Of a stretch of DNA of 64,000 bases, positions 26,601 through 34,422 are shown piece by piece. The position numbers and the translations under genes were made by a program. This stretch comes from Acidobacteriota bacterium (GTDB lineage Bacteria; Acidobacteriota; Polarisedimenticolia; Polarisedimenticolales; Polarisedimenticolaceae). The first letter of the stretch is position 1. Every line of letters begins with the position of its first letter. The notes beneath the pieces are model-generated. The model was not told the DNA's origin. It did no database searches and saw nothing but the letters and a program-made list of their open reading frames with translations. Where the stretch lies: the NCBI GenBank assembly GCA_029861955.1, contig JAOTYK010000017.1, positions 26,656 through 90,655 of the forward strand. The letters run 5' to 3'.

Positions 26601-26646
26601 GGCGACCGTGAAGGGCGCTCTGGGTCGAGGGCCGGAGCCAACGTAG
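23611..26646 (+). CDS. Fusion: IorB + ATP-grasp + CoA-ligase halves of ADP-forming acyl-CoA synthetase
   Basis: The protein has 1,011 residues. Residues 1-~210 form an IorB/gamma subunit of 2-oxo acid ferredoxin oxidoreductase (LAGVGGQGILTIARAI, VHGMAQRGGGVQSHLR). Residues ~235-505 form an ATP-grasp domain (VVLKIVSPDIVHKTEAEGI, GLGGIDTEYLAD, GELEVNPFA). Residues ~515-1000 form a CoA-binding plus succinyl-CoA-ligase-like part (KSIAVLGVS, FLGPNSLG, LVSQSGAF). His783 in AAAGHTAAVAGD fits the phospho-His of ADP-forming acetyl-CoA synthetase. Joining the two activities suggests that aryl-acetyl-CoA passes straight to ATP synthesis. It forms an operon with iorA. Confidence 0.88.
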   Translation: MSVVEQKPTTVMQNVILAGVGGQGILTIARAISGGALRRGLRVKQAEVHGMAQRGGGVQSHLRYGDGEIHSDLIPVGEADLLIAVEPLESLRYVHYLKPGGVLISSINAFVNIDNYPPIESVLDRITAHPRHVLIDSERIARAAGSGRASNTVILGAASLFVDSGEDLEDDVVEMFESKGDKVVAVNRRAFRFGRHAAQAYLDGLERGGTSVAVRHWVDSLGPEHLAEPERPDAPVFDVVTVEDDLSGAEAHAVAQTLQRLVDEDRKQLFEHEVYSIVQLVGAISPPRHVFLSTEEMISEQELARFPGDRVVLKIVSPDIVHKTEAEGIAFIRKDYDTVRGEIVRMIERHSRTAEVSGILVVECVERNRPGFGNELFVGIRATREFGPVIAAGLGGIDTEYLADKMRPGLAVAKAPAMDTTALEFLELFRSTVAYEILAGQARGRQRIVSDGELLRCFRAFLFLAQRFCVDRGDEGPSLGELEVNPFAFQQQRLVPLDGRGRLALATRALPTRPLNRIEALLEPKSIAVLGVSAGSVNFGRIILRNVLSSGFPRKQISVIKERETKIDGVPCVASIADLPDTVDLLVIAAAARELPAIIDEVVRSERVRAVIMISGGVGETEGSEEIAVDVRAAIARGRQRPDGGPVFLGPNSLGAVSRPGFYDTMFIPANRLDPRRSAPARRVALVSQSGAFIVSRMSSLETLDPAFAISLGNQIDLTAADFVAAIGKRDDVDTIGVYTEGFNDLDGLALLRTIATVTETGKHVVLYKAGRTVAGSDAAAGHTAAVAGDYDICQAAASQAGALVADTLKEFEQTLELCTALHAKDVRGIRIGAVSNAGFEIVAMADAIQGQRYRVEMATLSKPSTAKLLDVLERNGLDRLVNGWNPLDITPMANEDVYEGAARVLLESDDVDALIVGVIPLTAALKTGADEIADVESLAVRLPRIFRETRKPLVVIVDSGPAYLPLVRALREAGVPVFPSADQAIRSLGRYLCYRSATVKGALGRGPEPT

Positions 26647-26664
26647 CGACGAGACCTTCGAGAA

Positions 26665-27297
26665 TCAGTATTTCGAAAGCAGGTAGTGCGCCACCGCCTG
26701 ATTGATCGAGTGCACATCCAACTTGGCCAGAATGTGCTGAACATGATTGCGTACCGTCGCATGACTGATGAACAAACGCTCGGCAACGATGTGCAGATCT
26801 TCACCCTCGACGAGATGTTGTAGGATCTCACGCTCTCTTCCGGTCAGGTTCTTCGGCTTCGCATGCGCACCGGCTGCTGCGACTCTGGTCAGGTAGTCGT
26901 TAAAGCGATGCTCGCGGTTGGCCGAGAGGGCGCAATGCACGATCCAGGGGCCGCTGCCATCCGGAGCCCAGACCGGTATCGCCAGGAATCGAACCCACTG
27001 TGGTTTGTCGTCACCGCCCTGCACGAGCATTTCGATCGGCTCGATCTCCGCCTGGACCATCACGTCAGAGACCAGCAGACACTGTCGACGACAGAACGGC
27101 ACGCCGACAACGCTCGAGCCACCCACAATCTGGTGACAGGGATTCCCGATGACATCGATTGCCGACCGACCCAGCAGTCTCTCGGCTCGCGAATTCAGAA
27201 AGCTGATCATCCCCGCGGGGTCGCGAATCCACACCGGTGTCCCGAGGAACTTGACCCATGAGGGCACGAAGGAGATCTGCTTTGCGTCGTCGACCAT
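26665..27297 (-). CDS. PAS-LuxR family transcriptional regulator
   Basis: The protein has 210 residues from the ATG at 27297; a GTG at 27324 is also possible. Residues ~8-125 form a PAS fold (PVWIRDPAGMISFLNSRAERLLG) with three cysteines (PCHQIV, FCRRQC). Residues ~145-205 are a LuxR/FixJ helix-turn-helix: LTGREREILQHLVEGEDLHIVAERLFISHATVRNHVQHIL. The PAS part may sense redox state or a small ligand, since Cys clusters like this can bind metal. It converges on the acyl-CoA synthetase fusion 18 nt away, so it could regulate it or the small gene upstream. Confidence 0.85.
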   Translation of the reverse strand: MVDDAKQISFVPSWVKFLGTPVWIRDPAGMISFLNSRAERLLGRSAIDVIGNPCHQIVGGSSVVGVPFCRRQCLLVSDVMVQAEIEPIEMLVQGGDDKPQWVRFLAIPVWAPDGSGPWIVHCALSANREHRFNDYLTRVAAAGAHAKPKNLTGREREILQHLVEGEDLHIVAERLFISHATVRNHVQHILAKLDVHSINQAVAHYLLSKY

Positions 27298-27440
27298 CGG
27301 ACCACGCCCCGCCAACGCGATCACGCGTGCACGCTACCGATTCTAGACGACTCTGAGAAATGGAGGGCAACGCCAGGAGACCGCGTCTGTCGATTGGCCG
27401 TGCTTCCCCGGCACCCTCTGAGGAAGGCGAGACGGTGCGG

Positions 27441-27704
27441 TCAGAAATTAACCGAATGATCGAGGTCTGCCGCCAGCATGCGAGCCTTGGTGAGCGGAAC
27501 AAACGGATCGTCACTCAGTTTTGTGACGTAGTTGATTTCTTTCCCGAGAATCTCGATGACCGGAGAGCGACCCTTGCGCAGCGCTTCTTCCGGCATACGC
27601 AGCAGGTGTCCGCTCCAGTTGCAGAGATAGGTCCCCGGGTCCGTCAGTTTGGCGAAGGGAATCTGTTCGCCGAGGGTGTCGGTTTCTCTCATTTTAGTGG
27701 TCAT
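27441..27704 (-). CDS. Small hypothetical protein (87 residues)
   Basis: The ATG at 27704 sits just after AAAGGAGG, a near-perfect Shine-Dalgarno. The protein has no signal peptide or membrane segment and one cysteine (TYLCNWSGHLLRMPEEAL). It is polar, soluble and of unknown family. It is divergent from the membrane-fused spermidine synthase gene (217 bp apart) and upstream of the PAS-LuxR gene on the same strand (143-nt gap). The strong ribosome site suggests a highly translated gene. Confidence 0.65.
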   Translation of the reverse strand: MTTKMRETDTLGEQIPFAKLTDPGTYLCNWSGHLLRMPEEALRKGRSPVIEILGKEINYVTKLSDDPFVPLTKARMLAADLDHSVNF

Positions 27705-27920
27705 TGGTTACCCTCCTTTCATATTCTGGTAACACGGTGAGCCTGAGTCTCGCCTTCTTGTCAGTAGTGTAGTGCTGACTCGATTCGGCCGAAATGATGC
27801 AGTCGCATCATTTTCATGCCGGACCGATGGACGGCCCGCGGTGTCCTTCGACCGTTCGAATCGTGGTACGTTCTCCGGGATTGTCGGACCTGGGCTCCGG
27901 CATAAAACGAGGAAGAGGTC

Positions 27921-30023
27921 GTGGCAAGAGGTTTTCTGTATGCCGTGACCGTATTCCTCGGAGCCTTCTTGCTGCTTCAGGTGCAGCCGATGCTCGCTCG
28001 TCGAATCATCCCCTGGTACGGCGGGACGGCATCCGTGTGGGCCACATGCCTGTTGTTCTTTCAACTGCTGCTGGTCTTCGGTTATGCCTACGCCCACCTC
28101 AGTATCCGCTTCTTACGACCCACCTCCCAGGCGGTTCTTCATGCGCTGTTGTGTGGCGTTGCCCTGCTGGTACCGGCGATGCCGGGTGACGGGTGGAAGC
28201 CCTCGCCCGGGCAGTCCCCCTCCGCACACATCCTGACGACGCTGCTATTCACCGTGGGACCCCGATTCTTTGTGCTGGCTGCGACCGCGCCGCTCTTACA
28301 AGCCTGGTTTGCACGGCAGCTGCCGGGTCGCTCACCCTATCCACTGTATGCACTCTCGAATGCCGGATCGATGTTGGCCTTGCTCGCGTACCCCTTTTTC
28401 TTCGAGGCCCGCTTTACGTTGACGGAACAATCCGGCATCTGGTCAGCCGGTTTCGTGGGTCTCGTACTATTGGCGGTCGTCTTGGGTTGGCAGGCACGGT
28501 CGACCCGCGGAAAACGCCAGAAGTCTCCCGATGCCGACGGCCGTTCCATGCCGACACTCGGCACGTTCGGGTTGTGGGTCGCCTGGTCGGCAAGCGGTGT
28601 GATTCTGTTCATGGCAGTGACCAACGAGATGACCCTCAACATGGCCGCCACACCTGTCATCTGGGTGCTTCCGTTTGCGACCTACCTGCTGAGTTTCATC
28701 ATTTCGTTTTCCGGGCCGCGGTTCTATCCACGACGGGTTCTGATCGGGCTGTTGCCGGTTGCGTTGGTTGCCGTCTACCTGATGATGCGAGGGGCGATCG
28801 CGACCGGCGCAGACACCCGATATGCCTTTGGCTGGGTCGAGCAGATCGTCGTTTACATCGTGGGGTTGTGGGTGCTGTGCCTCATCTGTCACGGCGAGTT
28901 GTTTCGGTTGCGTCCGCAGGCCGGCCGACTGACGGAATACTACCTATCGATCGCGGTCGGAGGGGCTGCCGGCGGGGCGGCGGTGGCTCTGGCCGCACCT
29001 CGCTGGCTACTCCTATCGCAGGAATTTCACGTCGGGATCATTCTTCTCGTGCTGCTCCTCTTGGTTACGTCCCATCGAGAATCGAAGCCGGCCGACAGTA
29101 GCCGTCGCCGACGAATACTGCGTTTCGCAATGTACGGTCTGGCGGTCTGCACGCTGATCCCACCCATCCAGCAGGCGCGGGAATTATTGCGAAGTTCGGT
29201 CATCGTCGAACGCAACTACTACGGATCCATTCGAGTCGTCCAGCTGGCTCCCGATGAAGTTAAGGACGAACATCGACGTCTCTATCACGGCAAGACACTC
29301 CACGGATCACAGTTTCTGGGTGAGGATCGTCGCCGACGGCCGACCGCCTACTACTCCGAGTTGGCCGCAGGCGGGGCGCTGATGCGATTGACCGCGGATA
29401 GGGCTTCTCGGAATGTCGGTGTCGTTGGGCTTGGGGTCGGAACCCTTGCGACCTACGGCCGTCCCGGAGACCGGTTCTCGTTTTATGAGATCGACCCGGC
29501 AATCGTGTCGATTGCTCAGAAGCAGTTCTCCTATCTGGAAGAGAGCGCTGCCGACCATGAAATCTTTGTGGGAGATGCTCGACTGACACTCGAGCGCCAG
29601 TCACCCAACCGGTTCGACGTGCTGATCCTCGATGCCTTCAGCGGTGATGCGATACCGATTCATCTGTTGACCCGGGAAGCGTTCGCGTTGTTCGACCGAC
29701 ACCTGGCTGCCGATGGCATCATTGCCGTCCACATTTCAAACCGCAGTGTCGATCTCACGCCGGTGCTCTACAACATCGCCGACAATCTCGATCTGAACGC
29801 CCTCAACATTCGGACCCTCTACGACGATCCAGAGCAGCTTATCTCGCAGTCGGACTGGATGGTCCTGTCGACCAATGTGGCTCGCCTCGATCAGTTGCTG
29901 GAGTATTTTAAACCCCATCACGAGGCTGGACGGGTGCGGCTGTTTCTTGGGGATCCCGAACGTTACCGCAAGATTCCGCTCTGGACCGATGACTACAGCA
30001 ATATCTTCCGGGTCATGCGTTAA
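27921..30023 (+). CDS. Membrane protein fused to spermidine-synthase-like methyltransferase-fold domain
   Basis: The protein has 700 residues and starts GTG. Residues 1-~410 contain about 10 hydrophobic helices of the MFS-type fused transporter half (LLLQVQPMLARRIIPWYGG, ATAPLLQAWFA). Residues ~430-700 form a spermidine-synthase-like Rossmann domain: GVVGLGVGTLATYGRPGD (~497-514), FYEIDPAIVSIA and LDAFSGDAIPIHLLT (~570). The family is widespread; its substrates are not known, and the aminopropyl-transfer residues of true SpeE are not certain here. GAGGAAGAGG precedes the start. It ends 8 nt before the convergent barstar gene. Confidence 0.85.
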   Translation: MARGFLYAVTVFLGAFLLLQVQPMLARRIIPWYGGTASVWATCLLFFQLLLVFGYAYAHLSIRFLRPTSQAVLHALLCGVALLVPAMPGDGWKPSPGQSPSAHILTTLLFTVGPRFFVLAATAPLLQAWFARQLPGRSPYPLYALSNAGSMLALLAYPFFFEARFTLTEQSGIWSAGFVGLVLLAVVLGWQARSTRGKRQKSPDADGRSMPTLGTFGLWVAWSASGVILFMAVTNEMTLNMAATPVIWVLPFATYLLSFIISFSGPRFYPRRVLIGLLPVALVAVYLMMRGAIATGADTRYAFGWVEQIVVYIVGLWVLCLICHGELFRLRPQAGRLTEYYLSIAVGGAAGGAAVALAAPRWLLLSQEFHVGIILLVLLLLVTSHRESKPADSSRRRRILRFAMYGLAVCTLIPPIQQARELLRSSVIVERNYYGSIRVVQLAPDEVKDEHRRLYHGKTLHGSQFLGEDRRRRPTAYYSELAAGGALMRLTADRASRNVGVVGLGVGTLATYGRPGDRFSFYEIDPAIVSIAQKQFSYLEESAADHEIFVGDARLTLERQSPNRFDVLILDAFSGDAIPIHLLTREAFALFDRHLAADGIIAVHISNRSVDLTPVLYNIADNLDLNALNIRTLYDDPEQLISQSDWMVLSTNVARLDQLLEYFKPHHEAGRVRLFLGDPERYRKIPLWTDDYSNIFRVMR

Positions 30024-30031
30024 CCCGACCG

Positions 30032-30415
30032 CTAGCCCTCGCTTCGCGGCAGGCGGGCAACCCGCTCTCGTGCGCAGAACGGCAAGGCCACAACGAGCTC
30101 GTCGTCGACATCCCGGCGCCAACCCATCACGGCGTCGCGAAGAATCTCGAGGTACGTCGTCAGCTGATCGTCGTCCAGCCCTGGCAAACTCTCGTGAAAC
30201 AGCACGACCCGATGGCTGTCGATCCAGGACAGGTCGCGCAGGCACTCTTCGAGCGCATCCCAGTTGGCACCGAAGTAGTCGGGCAAGGCGAGTTGCCGGG
30301 CCAGGCAGCGAAACAACGCTTCGCGCCCGTCGATTCCCGACGGCACGACCGCAACGTGTGCGAGCCGGACTCCGACGCTTTCGACCTCGTCGGCGTAAAC
30401 GAACGGATCGATCAT
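30032..30415 (-). CDS. Barstar family ribonuclease inhibitor
   Basis: The protein has 127 residues from the ATG at 30415. The pattern LPDYFGANWDALEECLRDLSWID is the core of barstar (Y-F-G-x-N-W-D-x-L), the helix that plugs the barnase active site. The acidic run GLDDDQLTTYLEILRDAV follows. The start codon overlaps the stop of the upstream RNase gene (ATGA at 30412-30415). It is cytosolic with no signal, and is the expected antidote to the overlapping gene's product. An ATG further upstream lies inside the RNase gene and is less likely. Confidence 0.85.
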   Translation of the reverse strand: MIDPFVYADEVESVGVRLAHVAVVPSGIDGREALFRCLARQLALPDYFGANWDALEECLRDLSWIDSHRVVLFHESLPGLDDDQLTTYLEILRDAVMGWRRDVDDELVVALPFCARERVARLPRSEG

Positions 30416-30840
30416 GGCTCTTGAACTCCGAGCTCGATGAAGCTCGCATAGTGATCGGGCGTGTACCACCAGTCACCGTCGTCGCCGACGACCAGCCGCT
30501 GCGGTCCGGGGCCGTTCAGATCGTCGGTCGGGTGAACATACTCCCGATAATAGCCCCGCGGTTTTTGCGGCAGCAGCCGCTCTCGGTTGCCGAAGACCGA
30601 GCCGTCGTTCCGATGCGGGTGCTGGATGCCTGCGCGGATTCGCTCGATCGAGGCGGTCAGATCGACAGAACCGCGGTAGATCACCTCTCCGTAGTTCTTG
30701 ATCGCGACGTTCTCGACGACCTGCCGGATCCCACCCGCCGACGCAGCCTCTCCTTGCGTCCGGGTGTCGGTTCCAAACTGGAGGTAGCCGAACGCCATCA
30801 GCGCCAACAGCACCGCCAACCCAAACAGCTTGATCTTCAT
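30412..30840 (-). CDS. Barnase-like guanyl-preferring ribonuclease, exported
   Basis: The protein has 142 residues, with an N-terminal signal/anchor (~1-22: KIKLFGLAVLLALMAFGYL). Residues ~75-136 match the microbial RNase fold: GSVFGNRERLLP, YYREYVHP (Glu100, equivalent to barnase Glu73), GPQRLVV (Arg115) and WWYTPDHYASF (His130, equivalent to His102). These are the general base, phosphate-binding Arg and general acid. The enzyme cuts single-stranded RNA 3' of guanine. The overlapping downstream barstar gene supports the call, since the cell needs protection before export. The length suits a secreted RNase and not a large polymorphic toxin. Confidence 0.85.
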   Translation of the reverse strand: MKIKLFGLAVLLALMAFGYLQFGTDTRTQGEAASAGGIRQVVENVAIKNYGEVIYRGSVDLTASIERIRAGIQHPHRNDGSVFGNRERLLPQKPRGYYREYVHPTDDLNGPGPQRLVVGDDGDWWYTPDHYASFIELGVQEP

Positions 30841-31096
30841 GGATTCAGCTCCCCACGCACCATGCCGCGCGGATTGTTCGGGGGAATCTCTGTGCTGTCA
30901 AGCCGTGGCCCCCCGGTGGCCGCACTGGAGCAAACCGGTGTCGTACCCCGGGAGATAGGTCACGGAACCCAATATACGCATGTTCACGTATTGTCAGAGC
31001 GCGGCGCTGTGAGTAAAAAGTCCAGGAACCTTGGATCTTCTCGTTCGATCGCCGTTGGTCGTACCAGAGTTCTGAGGAGTATTCGAAAGGACTGCC

Positions 31097-32119
31097 GTGA
31101 ACAAGTACCCATTTGCCTGTCTGGCGCTTTGTATCCTCCTGAGTCTCGTCCTGAGCGTGGACCGTATGGACGCGCATCCCCGCTACTACGACGAGAACGA
31201 GACGCCCGGTTCCAACTGTTCCCAGTGCCACAGCGCCTTCACCGACAATTTTTCACCGGGCGGAGCCATCATTCCCACCAGCAAGCACGAAATGCACCGG
31301 AATTCAGGCAACATGAACGCGACCTGCAACTTGTGTCACACGAACGGCGACGGTAGGAACCCTTTCATGGGTTCCTCGCAAGGCGCTTCGGGTATCGGGT
31401 ATGGATGTAGCGGTTGCCACGGGCGGTTGGCGGATGTCGGAAACGCCGTCGCGGGATCGGCGGAACTCTCGGGTTCCGGGGCGGGCCTACGCCAGCATCA
31501 CTTCAACGCGGGACAAACCTTATGCGAGACTTGTCACGCCGACGCAAACCCGGCCAACTACACACCCGTCGGCGAGGACGTGAACCCACCCTACTACGGT
31601 GTAACGGCGGATTCCGACGCCGCGGAACCCTGCAACCCGACCGCGACGGCGAACCTCAACGAAAACTGGTCGCTGATGGATTTCGAGGGTCTGGACAACG
31701 ACGGCGATTCGGTCTACGACGCGCTCGATACGGACTGTATGCCAGTCACGGCGTCGCCCGGTGAGACCGCGGGCGATACGCTCCTGCAGGTCCTGGTCAC
31801 GGCCAGCACCGCGACGACAATCTCCACAAGCTACGGACCGGCCTGCGGGGTAACGGGCAACACCATCGCGTTCGGCCCATTGAGCAACGTTTCGACTTAC
31901 GGCTACAGCGGCGAGACGTGCGGGTTCGACAACAGCGGCTCGGTCACCTGGGACTACGCCGCAGCCGGCGCACCCACGTCGTTATTCTTCCTGATCGTGG
32001 GCAACGACGGTGCGCTCGAGGGATCCTACGGCACTGATAGCGACGGTACAGAGAGGCCGCGCCACACCACCAACGTGTCGTGCCTACTTCCGCAGAATCT
32101 CGCAGGCCGCTGCGACTGA
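31097..32119 (+). CDS. Secreted tetrahaem cytochrome c with beta-rich C-terminal domain
   Basis: The protein has 340 residues from a GTG at 31097. A signal peptide (~1-26) is followed by four CXXCH sites: CSQCH, CNLCH, CSGCH and CETCH, all before residue ~155. The C-terminal ~140 residues hold a beta-rich module (ISTSYGPACGVTGNTIAFGPLSN, GSVTWDYAAAGAPTSLFFLIVG) ending LAGRCD. No enzyme signature is visible; it is likely an electron carrier or a surface-exposed cytochrome. It is transcribed away from the RNase/barstar pair. No partner oxidase is adjacent. Confidence 0.8.
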   Translation: MNKYPFACLALCILLSLVLSVDRMDAHPRYYDENETPGSNCSQCHSAFTDNFSPGGAIIPTSKHEMHRNSGNMNATCNLCHTNGDGRNPFMGSSQGASGIGYGCSGCHGRLADVGNAVAGSAELSGSGAGLRQHHFNAGQTLCETCHADANPANYTPVGEDVNPPYYGVTADSDAAEPCNPTATANLNENWSLMDFEGLDNDGDSVYDALDTDCMPVTASPGETAGDTLLQVLVTASTATTISTSYGPACGVTGNTIAFGPLSNVSTYGYSGETCGFDNSGSVTWDYAAAGAPTSLFFLIVGNDGALEGSYGTDSDGTERPRHTTNVSCLLPQNLAGRCD

Positions 32120-32241
32120 TTGGATGACGTCGATCCTCTGGGAGGCCGGGTGGCCCGCGCTCGCGGGTCATTGCGGCTTCGGCGTCTAGGCCGGTCGGAT
32201 AAGGCAGGGGCACGAATCAGGGTTCGCGGCGGCCCCCGGAG

Positions 32242-32341
32242 GCGGCCTGGATCAACGGCGTCGCTCCGGACGACTCTCCCCTACAGGACATCTCGTCGCT
32301 CAGCGAACCGATGACCCGACCTGCCCCTGAGGGGGGGCAGG
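32242..32341 (+). pseudogene. Decayed mosaic fragment of the 14001-15308 gene
   Basis: Collinear blocks of the gene at 14001-15308 are joined here with large internal deletions: GCGGCCTGGATCAACGGCGTCG, then the CTCCGGAC...CAGGACATC segment, then CGAACCGATGACCC, and finally the exact 33-bp stop-hairpin (32309-32341, identical to 13990-14022 in reverse). The joins fall in short shared words (GGCGTCG, TCGCTC). It is non-coding now. The rest of 32120-32484 shows no gene. Confidence 0.75.
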
Positions 32342-32484
32342 TAAGACATTTCAACATTCCGGAACGACGAGGGATCAAGGCAGGGCCGCTCCGCGCGCAG
32401 TCTGGTTTTGCCGGACCCCATTGAAGTATGCTCCCGGTAACGATGTCCCTGCGGCCGCGAGGCCGCGAAAGGTGAGGTGACGCG

Positions 32485-34422
32485 ATGACCGGATCACGCG
32501 AATCCTCGGTCGACGGGCCGACACCTGCGCGGATCTTCGGGATTACGGTCGACCGGCTGACGGTCCGGCTGGCCGTCGGGATCACCCTGTTCGTCGTCGT
32601 CCCGCTCGCCGCGGGGCTCTACGTGCTGTCCCAGCGGCAATACGATCGTGGTATCGAGGCGCGGCGAAGTGCGGCGGAATCCGAGAACCGGATCCTCGAG
32701 GCGGCGTTGCGGCACCGGATGATGGAGCGCGACACCACGTTGCTGGAGACCATCCTGAGCGAGATCGCCGCGCACCCCGAGGTGCGGAGCATCATGATCG
32801 TCGATCATGACGGCGAGGTGCGAATCTCGAGCGAGTCCTCGAGGGTCGGGTCGCAACTGCCCAAGGAATCGCCGACGTGCCTGGTTTGCCACGAGAAGGA
32901 CCCACTGAAACGGGATCGCTGGATCCTGCTGGACGAGGAGGAGGGTGGGATCCTTCGCGCGGTACAGCCGATCGAGAACCGGCCGGAGTGCCACACCTGT
33001 CACGAACCGGACGAGCAGTACAACGGAATGCTGCTGCTGGACATCTCGCTGGATCAGCTGGAGGCCCAGCTCAGTCGGGATCGTACCCGCATCGTCGTCG
33101 GCGCCGGCTTGCTTGCCCTGTTGCTGCTCGGCGGCGTGGGTCTTCTGGTCCGCTCGTTGATCCTCCAGCGACTGGCGCGCGTGGGCAGCGCGGCGCGTTC
33201 GATCGCCGCCGGCAACTTCTCCGAACGGGTGCCGACGGGCGGGAACGACGTGATCTCGATCCTGGCGAACGACTTCAACAACATGGCCGGCTCCGTCTCC
33301 GAGTTGATCGCCGAGGTACATCAGCAGGAAGCCCAGCTGTCGAGCGTGATGAACAGCCTGGATGACGGGCTGGTGGTGCTGGACCGGGAAGGACGGATCG
33401 TGGCCTGCAATCAGTCCTTCTCGCGGCGTGTCGGCAAGACGCCGGACGTGCTGCAAACCCAGCTCTGCCACGATGCCGTCGAGGGGGTGCTTCCGTGCTG
33501 CCAGGACGGGGACGAGTGCCCGGGGTCCCGCTGCCTGACGACCGGAGAGATGCAGCGAGCCACGTTCCGTACCTCGTCGGCGACCGACGAGACCGAGCGG
33601 GTGGAGGAGGTCTACTCGTCGCCCGTGCTCGACAGCCGGCGCGAGGTCGTGCAGGTGGTCGAGGTGTGGCGGGACATCACCGAACGCGTTAAAGAAGAAG
33701 AGCACCTCGCGGAGATCGAGCGGCTCGTTTCGCTGGGGACGCTCGCCTCGGGTTTCTCTCACGAGGTCAACACACCGCTGGCCTCGATCCTGATGTCGGC
33801 CGAATCCGTCATCGGCCGCATCGACGAGGCCGCCCCCGCCGGTTCTCCCGCCGACCTGCTGCCCTCGATCCGGGAGTCGGCGGAGATCGTTCGCAAGCAG
33901 GTACTGCGCTGCCGCAAGACGACGGAACAGTTCCTTCGTTTTTCACGGGGTGTTCCACCGTCGATCGACCCGATCGACCTGGGCAAACACGTGACCGAAA
34001 CCGTCTCGCTCACCCGGCCGACCGCTCGCGAGAACAACGTCGATCTACGCTTCGAAGCGCCGGACGGGAACCCCAGCGTGCGCGCGAACGCCGAGCTCGT
34101 GCAGCACGTCGTGCTGAACCTGCTGATCAATGCGATCCAGTCGTGCGGTGAGGAAGGCGGAACGGTCGAGGTGAGCTTCGCGATGGACCGGAAGAAAACG
34201 TGCGTGCTTATCCGCGACACGGGCAGCGGCATCCGTTCCGAGGATTGCCGGCATCTGTTCGAGCCTTTCCGCAGCCGTAAGCCGCGGGGGACCGGCCTGG
34301 GTCTGTTTCTGTCCCGGACCTTGATGCGGCGCTTCGGCGGGGACATTCGCCTCGTGGAGACCGAGGTCGGCGTCGGATCCTGTTTCGAGATCGTCTTTCA
34401 CTGTGTGACGGAGGCCCCGTGA
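32485..34422 (+). CDS. Sensor histidine kinase with periplasmic dihaem (CXXCH) sensor domain
   Basis: The protein has 645 residues. A membrane span (~28-48) is followed by a periplasmic sensor (~50-205) with two haem sites, CLVCH (132-136) and CHTCH (169-173), a second span (~207-228) and HAMP. Residues ~290-410 form a PAS domain with a Cys cluster (LCHD, PCCQDGDECPGSRC). HisKA has His426 in FSHEVNTPLASIL, and HATPase ends with LRDTGSGI and GTGLGLFLS. It should respond to a redox or gas/ligand change at the haems. Its stop overlaps the response-regulator start (TGATG), so the two are coupled and cognate. Confidence 0.9.
   Translation: MTGSRESSVDGPTPARIFGITVDRLTVRLAVGITLFVVVPLAAGLYVLSQRQYDRGIEARRSAAESENRILEAALRHRMMERDTTLLETILSEIAAHPEVRSIMIVDHDGEVRISSESSRVGSQLPKESPTCLVCHEKDPLKRDRWILLDEEEGGILRAVQPIENRPECHTCHEPDEQYNGMLLLDISLDQLEAQLSRDRTRIVVGAGLLALLLLGGVGLLVRSLILQRLARVGSAARSIAAGNFSERVPTGGNDVISILANDFNNMAGSVSELIAEVHQQEAQLSSVMNSLDDGLVVLDREGRIVACNQSFSRRVGKTPDVLQTQLCHDAVEGVLPCCQDGDECPGSRCLTTGEMQRATFRTSSATDETERVEEVYSSPVLDSRREVVQVVEVWRDITERVKEEEHLAEIERLVSLGTLASGFSHEVNTPLASILMSAESVIGRIDEAAPAGSPADLLPSIRESAEIVRKQVLRCRKTTEQFLRFSRGVPPSIDPIDLGKHVTETVSLTRPTARENNVDLRFEAPDGNPSVRANAELVQHVVLNLLINAIQSCGEEGGTVEVSFAMDRKKTCVLIRDTGSGIRSEDCRHLFEPFRSRKPRGTGLGLFLSRTLMRRFGGDIRLVETEVGVGSCFEIVFHCVTEAP

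Noticed and set aside
30845..31231. 128-codon minus-strand frame across the start of the tetrahaem gene
   Set aside because: It is antisense to the signal peptide and first haem site of a supported gene and has no ribosome site or domain.
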